Of a stretch of 13,731 bases of DNA, positions 1-6,280 are shown piece after piece (position 1 is the stretch's first letter; the number at the start of each line of letters is the position of its first letter). The notes below the pieces were generated by a model. It was not told the DNA's origin. It did not search any database and worked only from the letters and a program-made list of their open reading frames with translations. The position numbers and the translations under genes are program-made. The stretch comes from Roseovarius sp. UBA3070 (lineage in GTDB: Bacteria; Pseudomonadota; Alphaproteobacteria; Rhodobacterales; Rhodobacteraceae): positions 10,491 through 24,221 of the forward strand of contig DFBW01000241.1 of the NCBI GenBank assembly GCA_002366775.1, written 5' to 3'.

Positions 1-336
1 CCCTGATCGGCCCCAAAGATTGATGTGACATGAACGCGGCTGTCACAGCACGAAATCATCATCGCACGCGGATGCTGGCCCTGCTCGGCCAGGTTTTTAT
101 ACCATGCCCGGTTTTCAGTATAGCTGGTTGCTTTCCAGCCGTGAAACCTCTGGACCAGATAGTTAGGGAGCGGACGTGCATGTTGCATTGCAGAGACCCT
201 TATTGCCATTCGATCTGGGTGATAGCGGGAATTAGATGAGAATTCGAGAGAGAAAGTGCATAGCGAGAAACCATTTGGAATCGGTTTTGCGTCATCTTGG
301 TATCTGGTGATGGGCCAATACAATCCGGGGTGAACC
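1..336. other. Left-edge non-coding stretch
   Basis: I find no convincing gene here. A 69-codon reading frame at 30-239 has no recognisable family, no ribosome binding site and an amino-acid composition unlike a folded alphaproteobacterial protein. On the plus strand a frame open from the window edge closes with TGA at 21-23, its last residues reading LIGPKD. It could be the tail of an upstream gene, since a good intrinsic terminator follows at 75-98, but so short a tail cannot be assigned. The rest (about 100-330) presumably holds the promoter for the gene at 337. I see no strong -35/-10 pair in it. Confidence 0.5.
75..98 (+). terminator. Intrinsic terminator of a gene left of the window
   Basis: A perfect 6-bp stem CTGGCC (75-80) / GGCCAG (87-92) with a 6-base loop is followed by G and five T (94-98). 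This is the classic rho-independent layout and the best such signal in the window. It is oriented for plus-strand transcription, so it most likely ends a gene whose stop codon lies near position 23 or further left. Confidence 0.65.
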
Positions 337-717
337 GTGGAACAGATAACACTATTGAAACAAAATGAGGTCGTCAGGCTTGATGCCTCACGTCTTGAGG
401 AGCTGTTTGTGCAGCTGGGTGAAACAAGTGCAGAAGATGTGGTTTGTCGCGCGTTGGAGGAGCTGGCTGCGCGCCTGTCGCACACCGAGCGTTGCTACCG
501 CGAGCTGCGATTTGACGATATGCGCAAAAGTGCGCGGTCACTGATCGCAATTTCTGAACAGATCGGCATGCAGTTGCTGGCTGATGTCGCGCGTGATGTG
601 ACGTTGTGCATCGACAGTGGTGATGGCACGGCCCTGTCGGCCACTCTGGCGCGATTGCTTCGAATCGGTGAAAGTTCTCTGAGCGAGATTTGGGATGTGC
701 AGGATCTGTCGATCTAG
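337..717 (+). CDS. HPt-like helical protein lacking the phospho-acceptor histidine
   Basis: This is a 126-residue protein of unknown function with no signal peptide or membrane helix, so probably cytoplasmic. It is predicted to be almost all helix, and its spacing resembles a histidine-phosphotransfer (HPt) domain: an N-terminal LDxxxLxxL-like helix (residues 15-27), a second long helix (32-58), then RKSARSLIAISEQIG (63-77) where a true HPt has the AHxLKGxxxxxG core, then a third helix pair (78-119). The position of the phospho-accepting His is Arg67 and the LKG glycine is Ala71, while Gly77 is kept. If the fold assignment is right it cannot accept phosphate at the usual site. The GTG start is chosen because GGGGTGA lies just upstream (327-333), with its G-run ending six bases before it. 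A hairpin follows the stop. The fold is my inference from pattern; the coding call is firm. Confidence 0.72.
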   Translation: MEQITLLKQNEVVRLDASRLEELFVQLGETSAEDVVCRALEELAARLSHTERCYRELRFDDMRKSARSLIAISEQIGMQLLADVARDVTLCIDSGDGTALSATLARLLRIGESSLSEIWDVQDLSI

Positions 718-718
718 G

Positions 719-744
719 CGCAATGCGGCTGGCCGCCCCTTGCG
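719..744 (+). terminator. Imperfect hairpin after the HPt-like gene, possible terminator
   Basis: Two bases after the stop codon, CGCAA (719-723) can pair with TTGCG (740-744), and inside it GCGG (725-728) with CCGC (733-736) around a CTGG loop. One T on one side and three C on the other are unpaired. There is no immediate T-run; TCTTTT follows only about ten bases later. It may end the 337-717 transcript or attenuate read-through into the aminopeptidase gene. Confidence 0.35.
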
Positions 745-824
745 GATGGGCAACTCTTTTGCTTGCAGGTGGCGCTGGTGCAGCTAGGTTGTCGGGGTTG
801 AACTGATCCATAGGCCTTTCCCCC

Positions 825-2204
825 ATGTCCCTAAGCTTTGCCCAAGATGATGCCGATGCCATCCCCCTTCATGTGATCGAACAAGCTGAGTTGCCCGATT
901 GGCTGGCTTCGCAGCCAACGCATGTGTCTGATTGGGTGGCCAGTGCGGGGTTTGCTGCCGGGTTGGGCAGTGCGCTGTTGGTGCCGGGCGCCACAGGCAA
1001 GGCTGAGATGGCGCTGGCAGGGTACGGCGATGCAGCACAGCGTGCGCGGGGGCGGTTCCATCTGGCCTCCGCGGCGGCGAAGCTGCCCAAGGGCAATTAT
1101 CGCCTGCACGGCCTACCGCCCGAGATGGCCGGGCAAGAGGCGCTTGGCTGGCTTTTGTCGGCCTACGCCTTTGATCGCTACAAAGAGCAAAAACCAGCGC
1201 AGGCGCGCCTTGTGGCCCCAAAGGGTGTAGACGCCACGCGGCTTGAGATCATTGCCGCAGGCGAAGCATTGACCCGCGATCTGATCAACACGCCCGCCTG
1301 CGATATGGGACCTGCTGATCTGGAAGCGGCTTGTGGCGATCTGGCCAAAGCCCACGGTGCAAGGATCAACGTGATCCGGGGCGAGGCCCTGCTGGAGCAG
1401 AATTTTCCGATGATCCACGCCGTGGGCCGTGCCGCTGCGCAGGTTCCGCGCTTGGTGGATATGCGCTGGGGGGATGCAGGCCCGACGCTGACTTTGGTGG
1501 GCAAAGGCGTGTGTTTTGACACCGGTGGTTTGAACCTCAAACCCGGTGCCTCTATGGGGCTGATGAAAAAGGACATGGGCGGGGCCGCCACCGTGCTTGG
1601 GCTGGCGCATATGATCATGGGCACGGGGATGAACGTGCAACTGCGTGTGCTGATCCCAGCCGTGGAAAACGCGGTAAGCGCTGATGCCTACCGCCCCGGT
1701 GATATCCTGACGGCGCGCAATGGCCTGACGGTTGAAATCAACAATACCGATGCCGAGGGGCGTTTGGTGTTGGGCGATGCTTTGGCGCTGGGGGCTGAAG
1801 AAACGCCTGATCTGATGATCTCAATGGCGACGTTGACCGGGGCGGCGCGCGTGGCTGTTGGCCCCGATCTGGCCCCCTATTTCACCGATGACAACAGCAC
1901 CGCGATGGCGCTGGAGAGCGCCGCAGCACAGGTGGCTGACCCGGTCTGGCGTTTGCCATTTCATGAGCCCTATGAGGCGACGATCGAACCGGGCATTGCG
2001 GACCTCGATAACGCGCCCAAGGGCGGGTTTGCCGGGGCTATTACCGCAGCGTTGTTCCTGCGCCGCTTTGCGGAGGGCACGCCTTACACCCATTTTGACA
2101 TCTACGGCTGGAACCCCACCGCAGCCCCCGCCCGCCCCAAAGGGGGCGTCGGCATGGGCGCGCGGGCGCTTCTGGCCGCATTGCCGGATATTCTGGGCAA
2201 ATGA
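825..2204 (+). CDS. M17 family leucyl aminopeptidase
   Basis: This is a cytoplasmic metallo-aminopeptidase that removes N-terminal residues from peptides using two metal ions. It has 459 residues, slightly shorter than E. coli PepA (about 500), mainly in the divergent N-terminal domain (roughly 1-150). The C-terminal catalytic domain (about 150-455) is complete: GKGVCFDTGG (226-235) supplies Lys227 and Asp232, NLKPG the catalytic Lys239, KKDMGGAA Asp250, and the family signature NTDAEGRL (307-314) supplies Asp309, Glu311 and the catalytic Arg313. The ATG at 825 has only a weak upstream purine tract, so the exact start is less sure than the product. It is the first gene of a tight cluster: its TGA overlaps the ATG of the NlpC/P60 gene (ATGA). 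No signal peptide is visible. Substrate preference cannot be read from the sequence. Confidence 0.93.
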   Translation: MSLSFAQDDADAIPLHVIEQAELPDWLASQPTHVSDWVASAGFAAGLGSALLVPGATGKAEMALAGYGDAAQRARGRFHLASAAAKLPKGNYRLHGLPPEMAGQEALGWLLSAYAFDRYKEQKPAQARLVAPKGVDATRLEIIAAGEALTRDLINTPACDMGPADLEAACGDLAKAHGARINVIRGEALLEQNFPMIHAVGRAAAQVPRLVDMRWGDAGPTLTLVGKGVCFDTGGLNLKPGASMGLMKKDMGGAATVLGLAHMIMGTGMNVQLRVLIPAVENAVSADAYRPGDILTARNGLTVEINNTDAEGRLVLGDALALGAEETPDLMISMATLTGAARVAVGPDLAPYFTDDNSTAMALESAAAQVADPVWRLPFHEPYEATIEPGIADLDNAPKGGFAGAITAALFLRRFAEGTPYTHFDIYGWNPTAAPARPKGGVGMGARALLAALPDILGK

Positions 2205-3046
2205 GCGATCCGCGCCTGACACCTGCGAACGGCCGGGTGGCGGCGGTGCATCTGCGTGACCGGGTTAAGGCGGGTAAGTATGTCGATGGGACGCCTATGC
2301 GGGTCTGCGTGCCCTTGGCCGATCTTTTGCGTGCACCCCTTGGGGCGCGAGACCGTCAATTGCTGCTTGGCGAAGATGTGACTTGCTATGAACAACACGA
2401 CGGCTGGGCCTTTGTGCAATCCGCCAAAGATGGCTACGTTGGCTATCTGCCCGTCACTGAACTGACCCTGCAAGACGCAGACGATACACCCAACCACCGG
2501 GTTATCGCGCGCACCACACATGTCTATCCCGAAGCGAACTTCAAAACACGTGAACTTAGCAGCGTCAGCCATGGCAGCCGGGTAAAGGTGCTGGCGGATC
2601 ATGGCCGCTTTGCCCAGACGCCTTTGGGGTTCATCCCCAGCGCACATCTTGTGCCGCTGACCCAGGTTGAACCCGATCCGGTGCGCGTGGCAGAAACCTT
2701 CTTGGGCACGCCTTACCTGTGGGGCGGGAATTCAGGGTTTGGGCTGGATTGTTCGGCCCTTGTGCAAGCCGCCTGTCTGGCCTGTGGTATCCCATGCCCC
2801 GGCGACAGCGATATGCAAGAAACAGAGTTGGGCAGGCATCTACCAAGGGATGCCGCCCTGCAACGCGGCGATCTGCTGTTCTGGAAGGGCCATGTGGCCT
2901 GGGTCGCAGACCCCGACACATTGCTGCATGCCAACGCTTTTCATATGGCCGTGGCCCATGAACCCCTCCAAGATGCCATTCAGCGAATCAAAGCGCAGGG
3001 CGACGGCCCCGTCACCGCCCGCAAAAGACTGGGAGAGATCACATGA
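2201..3046 (+). CDS. Cytoplasmic SH3b-NlpC/P60 (C40) peptidase
   Basis: This is a 281-residue cysteine peptidase of the NlpC/P60 family, whose members cut gamma-D-Glu to diamino-acid bonds of peptidoglycan peptides. Residues about 30-90 and 97-153 look like two bacterial SH3-type beta domains (GWAFVQ...DGYVGYL, then a second copy ending GFIPSAHL). The catalytic domain is about 158-275: Cys184 in LDCSALVQ, His231 in GHVAW and His243 in LLHANAF give the Cys-His-His triad. No signal peptide, lipobox or transmembrane segment is seen, which argues for a cytoplasmic enzyme acting on imported peptides, as in the two-SH3b YkfC-type enzymes of Bacillus, rather than a wall-splitting autolysin. It overlaps the M17 gene before it and the ureohydrolase gene after it by four bases each, so translational coupling is likely. 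The exact peptide cleaved is inference. Confidence 0.9.
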   Translation: MSDPRLTPANGRVAAVHLRDRVKAGKYVDGTPMRVCVPLADLLRAPLGARDRQLLLGEDVTCYEQHDGWAFVQSAKDGYVGYLPVTELTLQDADDTPNHRVIARTTHVYPEANFKTRELSSVSHGSRVKVLADHGRFAQTPLGFIPSAHLVPLTQVEPDPVRVAETFLGTPYLWGGNSGFGLDCSALVQAACLACGIPCPGDSDMQETELGRHLPRDAALQRGDLLFWKGHVAWVADPDTLLHANAFHMAVAHEPLQDAIQRIKAQGDGPVTARKRLGEIT

Positions 3047-3999
3047 GCGACACGTTTTTCCAACCCATATCGGGGTTTGAACTGCCCCGCTTTGCCGGGG
3101 TGCCCACCTTCATGCGCCTGCCGCATGTGCCGCATGGGCATGAGCGCTACAAGGATGTGCAAATTGGCCTGATCGGGGTGCCATGGGACAGCGGCACCAC
3201 CAACCGCCCCGGTCCCCGCCACGGCCCACGTCAGCTGCGCGACGCTTCAACCATGTTGCGCGCGCAACATGGCGTTTCGGGGATGCGCCCGTTTGAGGCC
3301 GCACGCTGCGCTGATCTGGGCGATGTTGGCCCGAACCCGGCCGATATCATGGATTCAATGGAGAGGATCACCGCGTTTTATAATCAGGTTATGGATGCGG
3401 GCATTGTGCCTTTGACCGCCGGTGGCGATCACCTGACCTCGCTGCCGGTGCTGCGTGCGGTGGCCCGCAGTGGCCCGGTGGGCATGGTGCATTTTGACAG
3501 CCATACTGATCTGTTCAATTCGTATTTCGGCGGCACGATGTATACCCATGGCACTCCCTTCCGCCGTGCGGTGGAAGAAGGCCTGCTGGACCCCAAGCGC
3601 GTGGTGCAGATCGGTATTCGTGGCACGATGTATGACGAGGAAGATCGTGATTTTGCCAAGGCCAACGGCATCCGCCTGATCCTGATCGAAGAGTTTCACG
3701 CCCGCGGTGTCGAAGATGTGATGGCCGAAGCCCGCGAGATTGCGGGCACCGGGCCAACATATGTCAGCTATGATATTGATTTTGTTGATCCCACCTTTGC
3801 CCCCGGCACCGGCACGCCTGAGGTGGGTGGGCCTAATTCCTTCCAGGCGTTGCAGGTTTGCCGCGAGCTGGCAGGGCTGAACATCGTGGGCGCCGATATG
3901 GTTGAGGTGTCACCACCATTTGATCAATCCGGCGGCACAGCCTTTCTGGGCATGTCGATCATGTATGAAATACTCTGCGTGATGGCCGCGCAGGTCTAA
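3043..3999 (+). CDS. Agmatinase/arginase-family ureohydrolase
   Basis: This is a 318-residue binuclear manganese hydrolase that releases urea from a guanidino compound. All metal-ligand motifs are present: GGDH (His130), FDSHTD (Asp152, His154, Asp156) and SYDIDFVDP (Asp244, Asp246). THGTPFRRA (168-176) and GTGTPEVGG (255-263) are also typical. Annotation pipelines would call it agmatinase. The TYFGG-like stretch after the metal site and the THGTPFRRA block also resemble guanidinobutyrase/guanidinopropionase and guanidine-hydrolase relatives, so the substrate is open and I give no speB symbol. The start ATG overlaps the stop of the NlpC/P60 gene, with a good GGGAGA ribosome binding site at 3031-3036. 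It is the last gene of the overlapping trio and is followed by a structured intergenic region that also serves the convergent methyltransferase gene. Confidence 0.92.
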   Translation: MSDTFFQPISGFELPRFAGVPTFMRLPHVPHGHERYKDVQIGLIGVPWDSGTTNRPGPRHGPRQLRDASTMLRAQHGVSGMRPFEAARCADLGDVGPNPADIMDSMERITAFYNQVMDAGIVPLTAGGDHLTSLPVLRAVARSGPVGMVHFDSHTDLFNSYFGGTMYTHGTPFRRAVEEGLLDPKRVVQIGIRGTMYDEEDRDFAKANGIRLILIEEFHARGVEDVMAEAREIAGTGPTYVSYDIDFVDPTFAPGTGTPEVGGPNSFQALQVCRELAGLNIVGADMVEVSPPFDQSGGTAFLGMSIMYEILCVMAAQV

Positions 4000-4042
4000 A
4001 CGGGCAAAGGCGCATTGCGCGGGGGCCTTACTTACTGCGTAG

Positions 4043-4061
4043 GGCGGGGTTTCAACCCGCC
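4043..4061. repeat. REP-like inverted repeat between convergent genes
   Basis: GGCGGG (4043-4048) and CCCGCC (4056-4061) form a stem that extends to TT/AA with one bulged G and a TC loop. It lies in the 78-base gap between the convergent ureohydrolase and methyltransferase genes. A weaker outer pairing GGGCC (4023-4027) / GGCCC (4074-4078) encloses it, and just upstream AAGGC (4007-4011) can pair with GCCTT (4025-4029). There is no U-run on either strand, so it may work as a bidirectional, non-classical terminator or be a copy of a dispersed intergenic palindrome. Confidence 0.5.
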
Positions 4062-4077
4062 TTCCGCCTCTTTGGCC

Positions 4078-4935
4078 CTATCCGTTGTTGCGTGCCGTAT
4101 AGACAATCACCCGGCCAGGGACACGCAATCCCGCCTCAGTCTGATACTGCGCGAATGCGGCTTTGCAGGCGGCTTTGATTTCGGCAATATCCGCGTCTGA
4201 GGCATTCTTTTCGCCGATCAACCGTGTGGCCGGGCCGATTGTGATCGCCATCTCTGTTGCCGCGTCCAGCGTTTGGGGCAGGACAAGATCCACCTCCACA
4301 TTTTCGCCCTTGGCCTGTGCCCAACCCGCATCGCGCAGGATACCTGTGACCCGCGTGATGTCCTTAAAGGCCATGGGGCCGGGGGCGATCGGATCCATTG
4401 GGTCTGGGCGGCCCAGACGTGCCATTGCCGCCTTCATGGGCAGCATAAACCACGGGTTTTCCGGGGCACCTTGCCAACAGATCATCGCCAGACGGCCCCC
4501 CTTGCGTGTGGCGCGGCGCAGGTTTGCCATGGCGGCAACGGGATCGCTAAAAAACATCACACCAAGGCGCGAAATCACCAGATCAGCGGCCTGCGGGGGA
4601 AACTCGTAAGTCTGTGCATCACCCAGGACAAACTGCAGATTGTTCAATGCCGCCGCCTGTGCCCGGTCTTGCGCCATGGCCAATAGGGGCTCGGCAATAT
4701 CCAGTGCAGTGACCTGGCCATTTTGCCCTACGCGTCTGGCCAGCAACAGGCTGCTTGCCCCTGTGCCACAGCCAATGTCCACAACATGCTCACCCGCAGC
4801 CGGGGCTCCTTGGGCAACAACCCTATCCAATACGCCCGCCAACAGAGTATCCATTTGCACCTGATGGGTGGCCCAGGTCTGGCCTGCGGGCGAACTCCAG
4901 TATTCTGCCTGATCTGCGTTGGGGGCTTGGGTCAT
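4078..4935 (-). CDS. Class I SAM-dependent methyltransferase
   Basis: This is a 285-residue soluble methyltransferase with a Rossmann-type fold. Motif I is VVDIGCGTG (51-59). The acidic residue that binds the ribose of SAM is Asp79 in ALDIAEP. GDAQTYEFP (105-113) is the adenine-binding turn, followed by the ISRLGVMFF strand (121-129) and GGRLAMICW (146-154). This pattern fits the UbiE/COQ5-like group of class I enzymes (Methyltransf_11/25 type); the substrate cannot be told. The SD AGAGGA lies about seven bases before the ATG at 4935. The gene sits 66 bases downstream of the MOSC gene on the same strand and could be the last gene of that unit. It converges on the ureohydrolase gene. Confidence 0.87.
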   Translation of the reverse strand: MTQAPNADQAEYWSSPAGQTWATHQVQMDTLLAGVLDRVVAQGAPAAGEHVVDIGCGTGASSLLLARRVGQNGQVTALDIAEPLLAMAQDRAQAAALNNLQFVLGDAQTYEFPPQAADLVISRLGVMFFSDPVAAMANLRRATRKGGRLAMICWQGAPENPWFMLPMKAAMARLGRPDPMDPIAPGPMAFKDITRVTGILRDAGWAQAKGENVEVDLVLPQTLDAATEMAITIGPATRLIGEKNASDADIAEIKAACKAAFAQYQTEAGLRVPGRVIVYTARNNG

Positions 4936-5001
4936 GATGGGTCCTCTGGGCAGGTATTTCGGTGTTATTGTGTCGTATCTCCGGCCCTGCAGCGGAAATG
5001 T

Positions 5002-5478
5002 TCAGCGCGTTTTGACAGTATCCCCAACCTGCACATCCCCGCCCTCAATCACCCGGCAGTTCAATCCCGAGCGGTTCCATAGCGCCATATAGACATCACG
5101 TTTCAGCATCAGGTTCAGGTATTTGCAGGGCTGGTTGATCCGCACGCCTTCCAAAACCACGCCGCCGATGCAAAACCGCAAACCGACCAAATGCTGCAAA
5201 GGCACGCCAGATCCTGTCAAATTGCGCCGGTGATCATCAACATGGATGGGTTCATCACAATCTTGGGCCACACGCTCCAGCATCTCAGATTCAATCAGCG
5301 TGACTTGCCTGTCGGGGCCGGGGATGCCGGTATACGTGCCGGTTTCCAGGAAATACCGATCGCCTTCAATGCCGCGGCCTTCAATCAAAGTGGCGCGTTG
5401 CAACGGCTGCATTGGCTGTGATTTTGCCGGGCAAATGTGGATATGCTCCAGCATGCCCTGCCATCCGGTTGCTGTCAT
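5002..5478 (-). CDS. MOSC domain-containing protein
   Basis: This is a 158-residue stand-alone MOSC (molybdenum cofactor sulfurase C-terminal) domain, the sulfur-carrier fold found in Moco sulfurases and YiiM-type proteins. Family landmarks are GIEGDRY (36-42), PDRQVTLIE (55-63), DDHRRNLT (81-88), and RINQPCKYLN (113-122) with the conserved Cys118 thought to carry sulfur or bind a metal-sulfur ligand. There is no N-terminal beta-barrel (MOSC_N) or aminotransferase domain, so it is a minimal member. The reading frame opens three bases after the DUF2794 stop, with GGTGGA inside that gene as ribosome binding site, so the two are almost certainly co-transcribed. Its substrate (a molybdoenzyme, or an N-hydroxylated compound as for YiiM) is not decidable here. 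Confidence 0.9.
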   Translation of the reverse strand: MTATGWQGMLEHIHICPAKSQPMQPLQRATLIEGRGIEGDRYFLETGTYTGIPGPDRQVTLIESEMLERVAQDCDEPIHVDDHRRNLTGSGVPLQHLVGLRFCIGGVVLEGVRINQPCKYLNLMLKRDVYMALWNRSGLNCRVIEGGDVQVGDTVKTR

Positions 5479-5481
5479 GAT

Positions 5482-5826
5482 CTATTCCACCGCCCGGATC
5501 AATTTGCGTTCCAACACACGCAGCACAGTTTTCAGATCGTGCCCGCGTTTCAGTATCTGCCCATCCAGCCCGATCACCGCATATTGGCCTTGCTTGCCAC
5601 GCAGCCTGGGGCGCTTTTCAATCCTGTACAAAGGATGCTCGGCTGTGCGGCGAAACACCGAGAACACGGCCACATCGCGCAGGCAGGAAATGCCGTAGTC
5701 ACGCCATTCGCCGGCGGCGACCATACGACCGTACAGTGACAGAATCACACCCAGCTCGGTGCGATGAAAGGCAACGACATCTGTGCCATTTGCCGATGGG
5801 AAAGGTGTAAGAGGCTGAAAGCTCAT
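5482..5826 (-). CDS. DUF2794 domain-containing protein
   Basis: This is a 114-residue protein matching the alphaproteobacterial DUF2794 family, whose function is unknown. The recognisable core is FHRTELGVILSLYGRMVAAG (20-39), then EWRDYGI, VAVFSVFRRTAEHPLYRIEK (53-72) and the C-terminal GQILKRGHDLKTVLRVLERK block (88-107). It fills the family length end to end, has no membrane segment or signal peptide, and is basic. It lies 44 bases downstream of the I78-like gene and three bases upstream of the MOSC gene, all on the minus strand. No strong ribosome binding site is seen before the ATG, but no better start exists in frame. Confidence 0.88.
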   Translation of the reverse strand: MSFQPLTPFPSANGTDVVAFHRTELGVILSLYGRMVAAGEWRDYGISCLRDVAVFSVFRRTAEHPLYRIEKRPRLRGKQGQYAVIGLDGQILKRGHDLKTVLRVLERKLIRAVE

Positions 5827-5870
5827 ACCGTTAGGTTGCCATATCGTCAGTTCAAATCAAGTGAATTCGC

Positions 5871-6146
5871 TCAGCCACACCACAGGCGGGCAATATCTGC
5901 GTTCACATTCACATCCACATTCAGCCGGTCCGGGCGGTGATCCATTGTCACGGCCGAATTGGGGGGGATGATCCGCACCTTGCCGTTTTCTGTATCAAAA
6001 CTGTGATTGGCCACCGGCTCGCCGATCAGATCGCTGTAGTGCTCGGCCCCACATCCTTCATCTGGTGGGGTGTCCAATTCGACGGCCTTACCAGGGTTCA
6101 ACGTACATCCTGCCAGCACAAAGCAGCACATAAACATATTTCTCAT
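5871..6146 (-). CDS. Small I78-family peptidase-inhibitor-like lipoprotein
   Basis: A longer open frame reaches 6260, but I choose the ATG at 6146. It has a GAGGT ribosome binding site five to ten bases upstream and gives a lipoprotein signal with lipobox LAGC (residues 11-14) right after a short hydrophobic stretch. The 91-residue product would be cleaved before Cys14, lipidated and exported. The mature part fits the I78 (potato-inhibitor-like) family: GCGAEHYSDLIGEPV (31-45), then VRIIPPNSAVTMDHRPDRLN (57-76), then a terminal WCG. Cys32 and Cys90 are placed to form the single family disulfide. I78 proteins inhibit serine proteases (for example AiiN of Aspergillus), so a periplasmic protease-inhibitor role is plausible but unproven. 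The gene diverges from frmA and may lead the DUF2794-MOSC-methyltransferase series. Confidence 0.8.
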   Translation of the reverse strand: MRNMFMCCFVLAGCTLNPGKAVELDTPPDEGCGAEHYSDLIGEPVANHSFDTENGKVRIIPPNSAVTMDHRPDRLNVDVNVNADIARLWCG

Positions 6147-6189
6147 TGTTACCTCACAAGCCGCACCATCTGACGATGCGGGTTGAGTT

Positions 6190-6203
6190 TGGCCGACCGG
6201 CCA
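6190..6203. promoter_or_regulatory. Dyad TGGCC-N4-GGCCA upstream of frmA
   Basis: A perfect 5+5 inverted repeat with a 4-base centre lies in the 134-base gap between the divergent I78-like gene and frmA. A GATAAT hexamer at 6224-6229 is a good -10 candidate for frmA but has no decent -35 at the usual distance. The dyad centre falls about 39 bases before the start point such a -10 would imply, where a class II activator would sit. This is inference from spacing; the regulator is not known. Confidence 0.35.
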
Positions 6204-6280
6204 TATCTGCACAAGCAATTGTTGATAATCCGCGATCTTTCGCCCAAAGTCGCCGCACACAGATTTAGGAGGAAAACCCT

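Noticed and set aside
30..239. 69-codon plus-strand reading frame at the left edge
   Set aside because: No ribosome binding site, no recognisable family, unusual composition, and it runs straight through the terminator at 75-98.
319..324. TTGGTA (297-302) / TACAAT as promoter for the HPt-like gene
   Set aside because: A reasonable match, but it would start transcription about at 331, inside the ribosome binding site of the 337 start codon, which conflicts.
785..790. Weak promoter TTGCAG (763-768) / TAGGTT for the M17 gene
   Set aside because: Only 3-4 of 6 matches in each box with a 16-base spacer; such matches occur often by chance.
6147..6260. N-terminal 38-residue extension of the I78-like protein
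   Set aside because: It would bury the lipoprotein signal peptide inside the chain; the internal ATG at 6146 has a good ribosome binding site and gives a proper lipobox.
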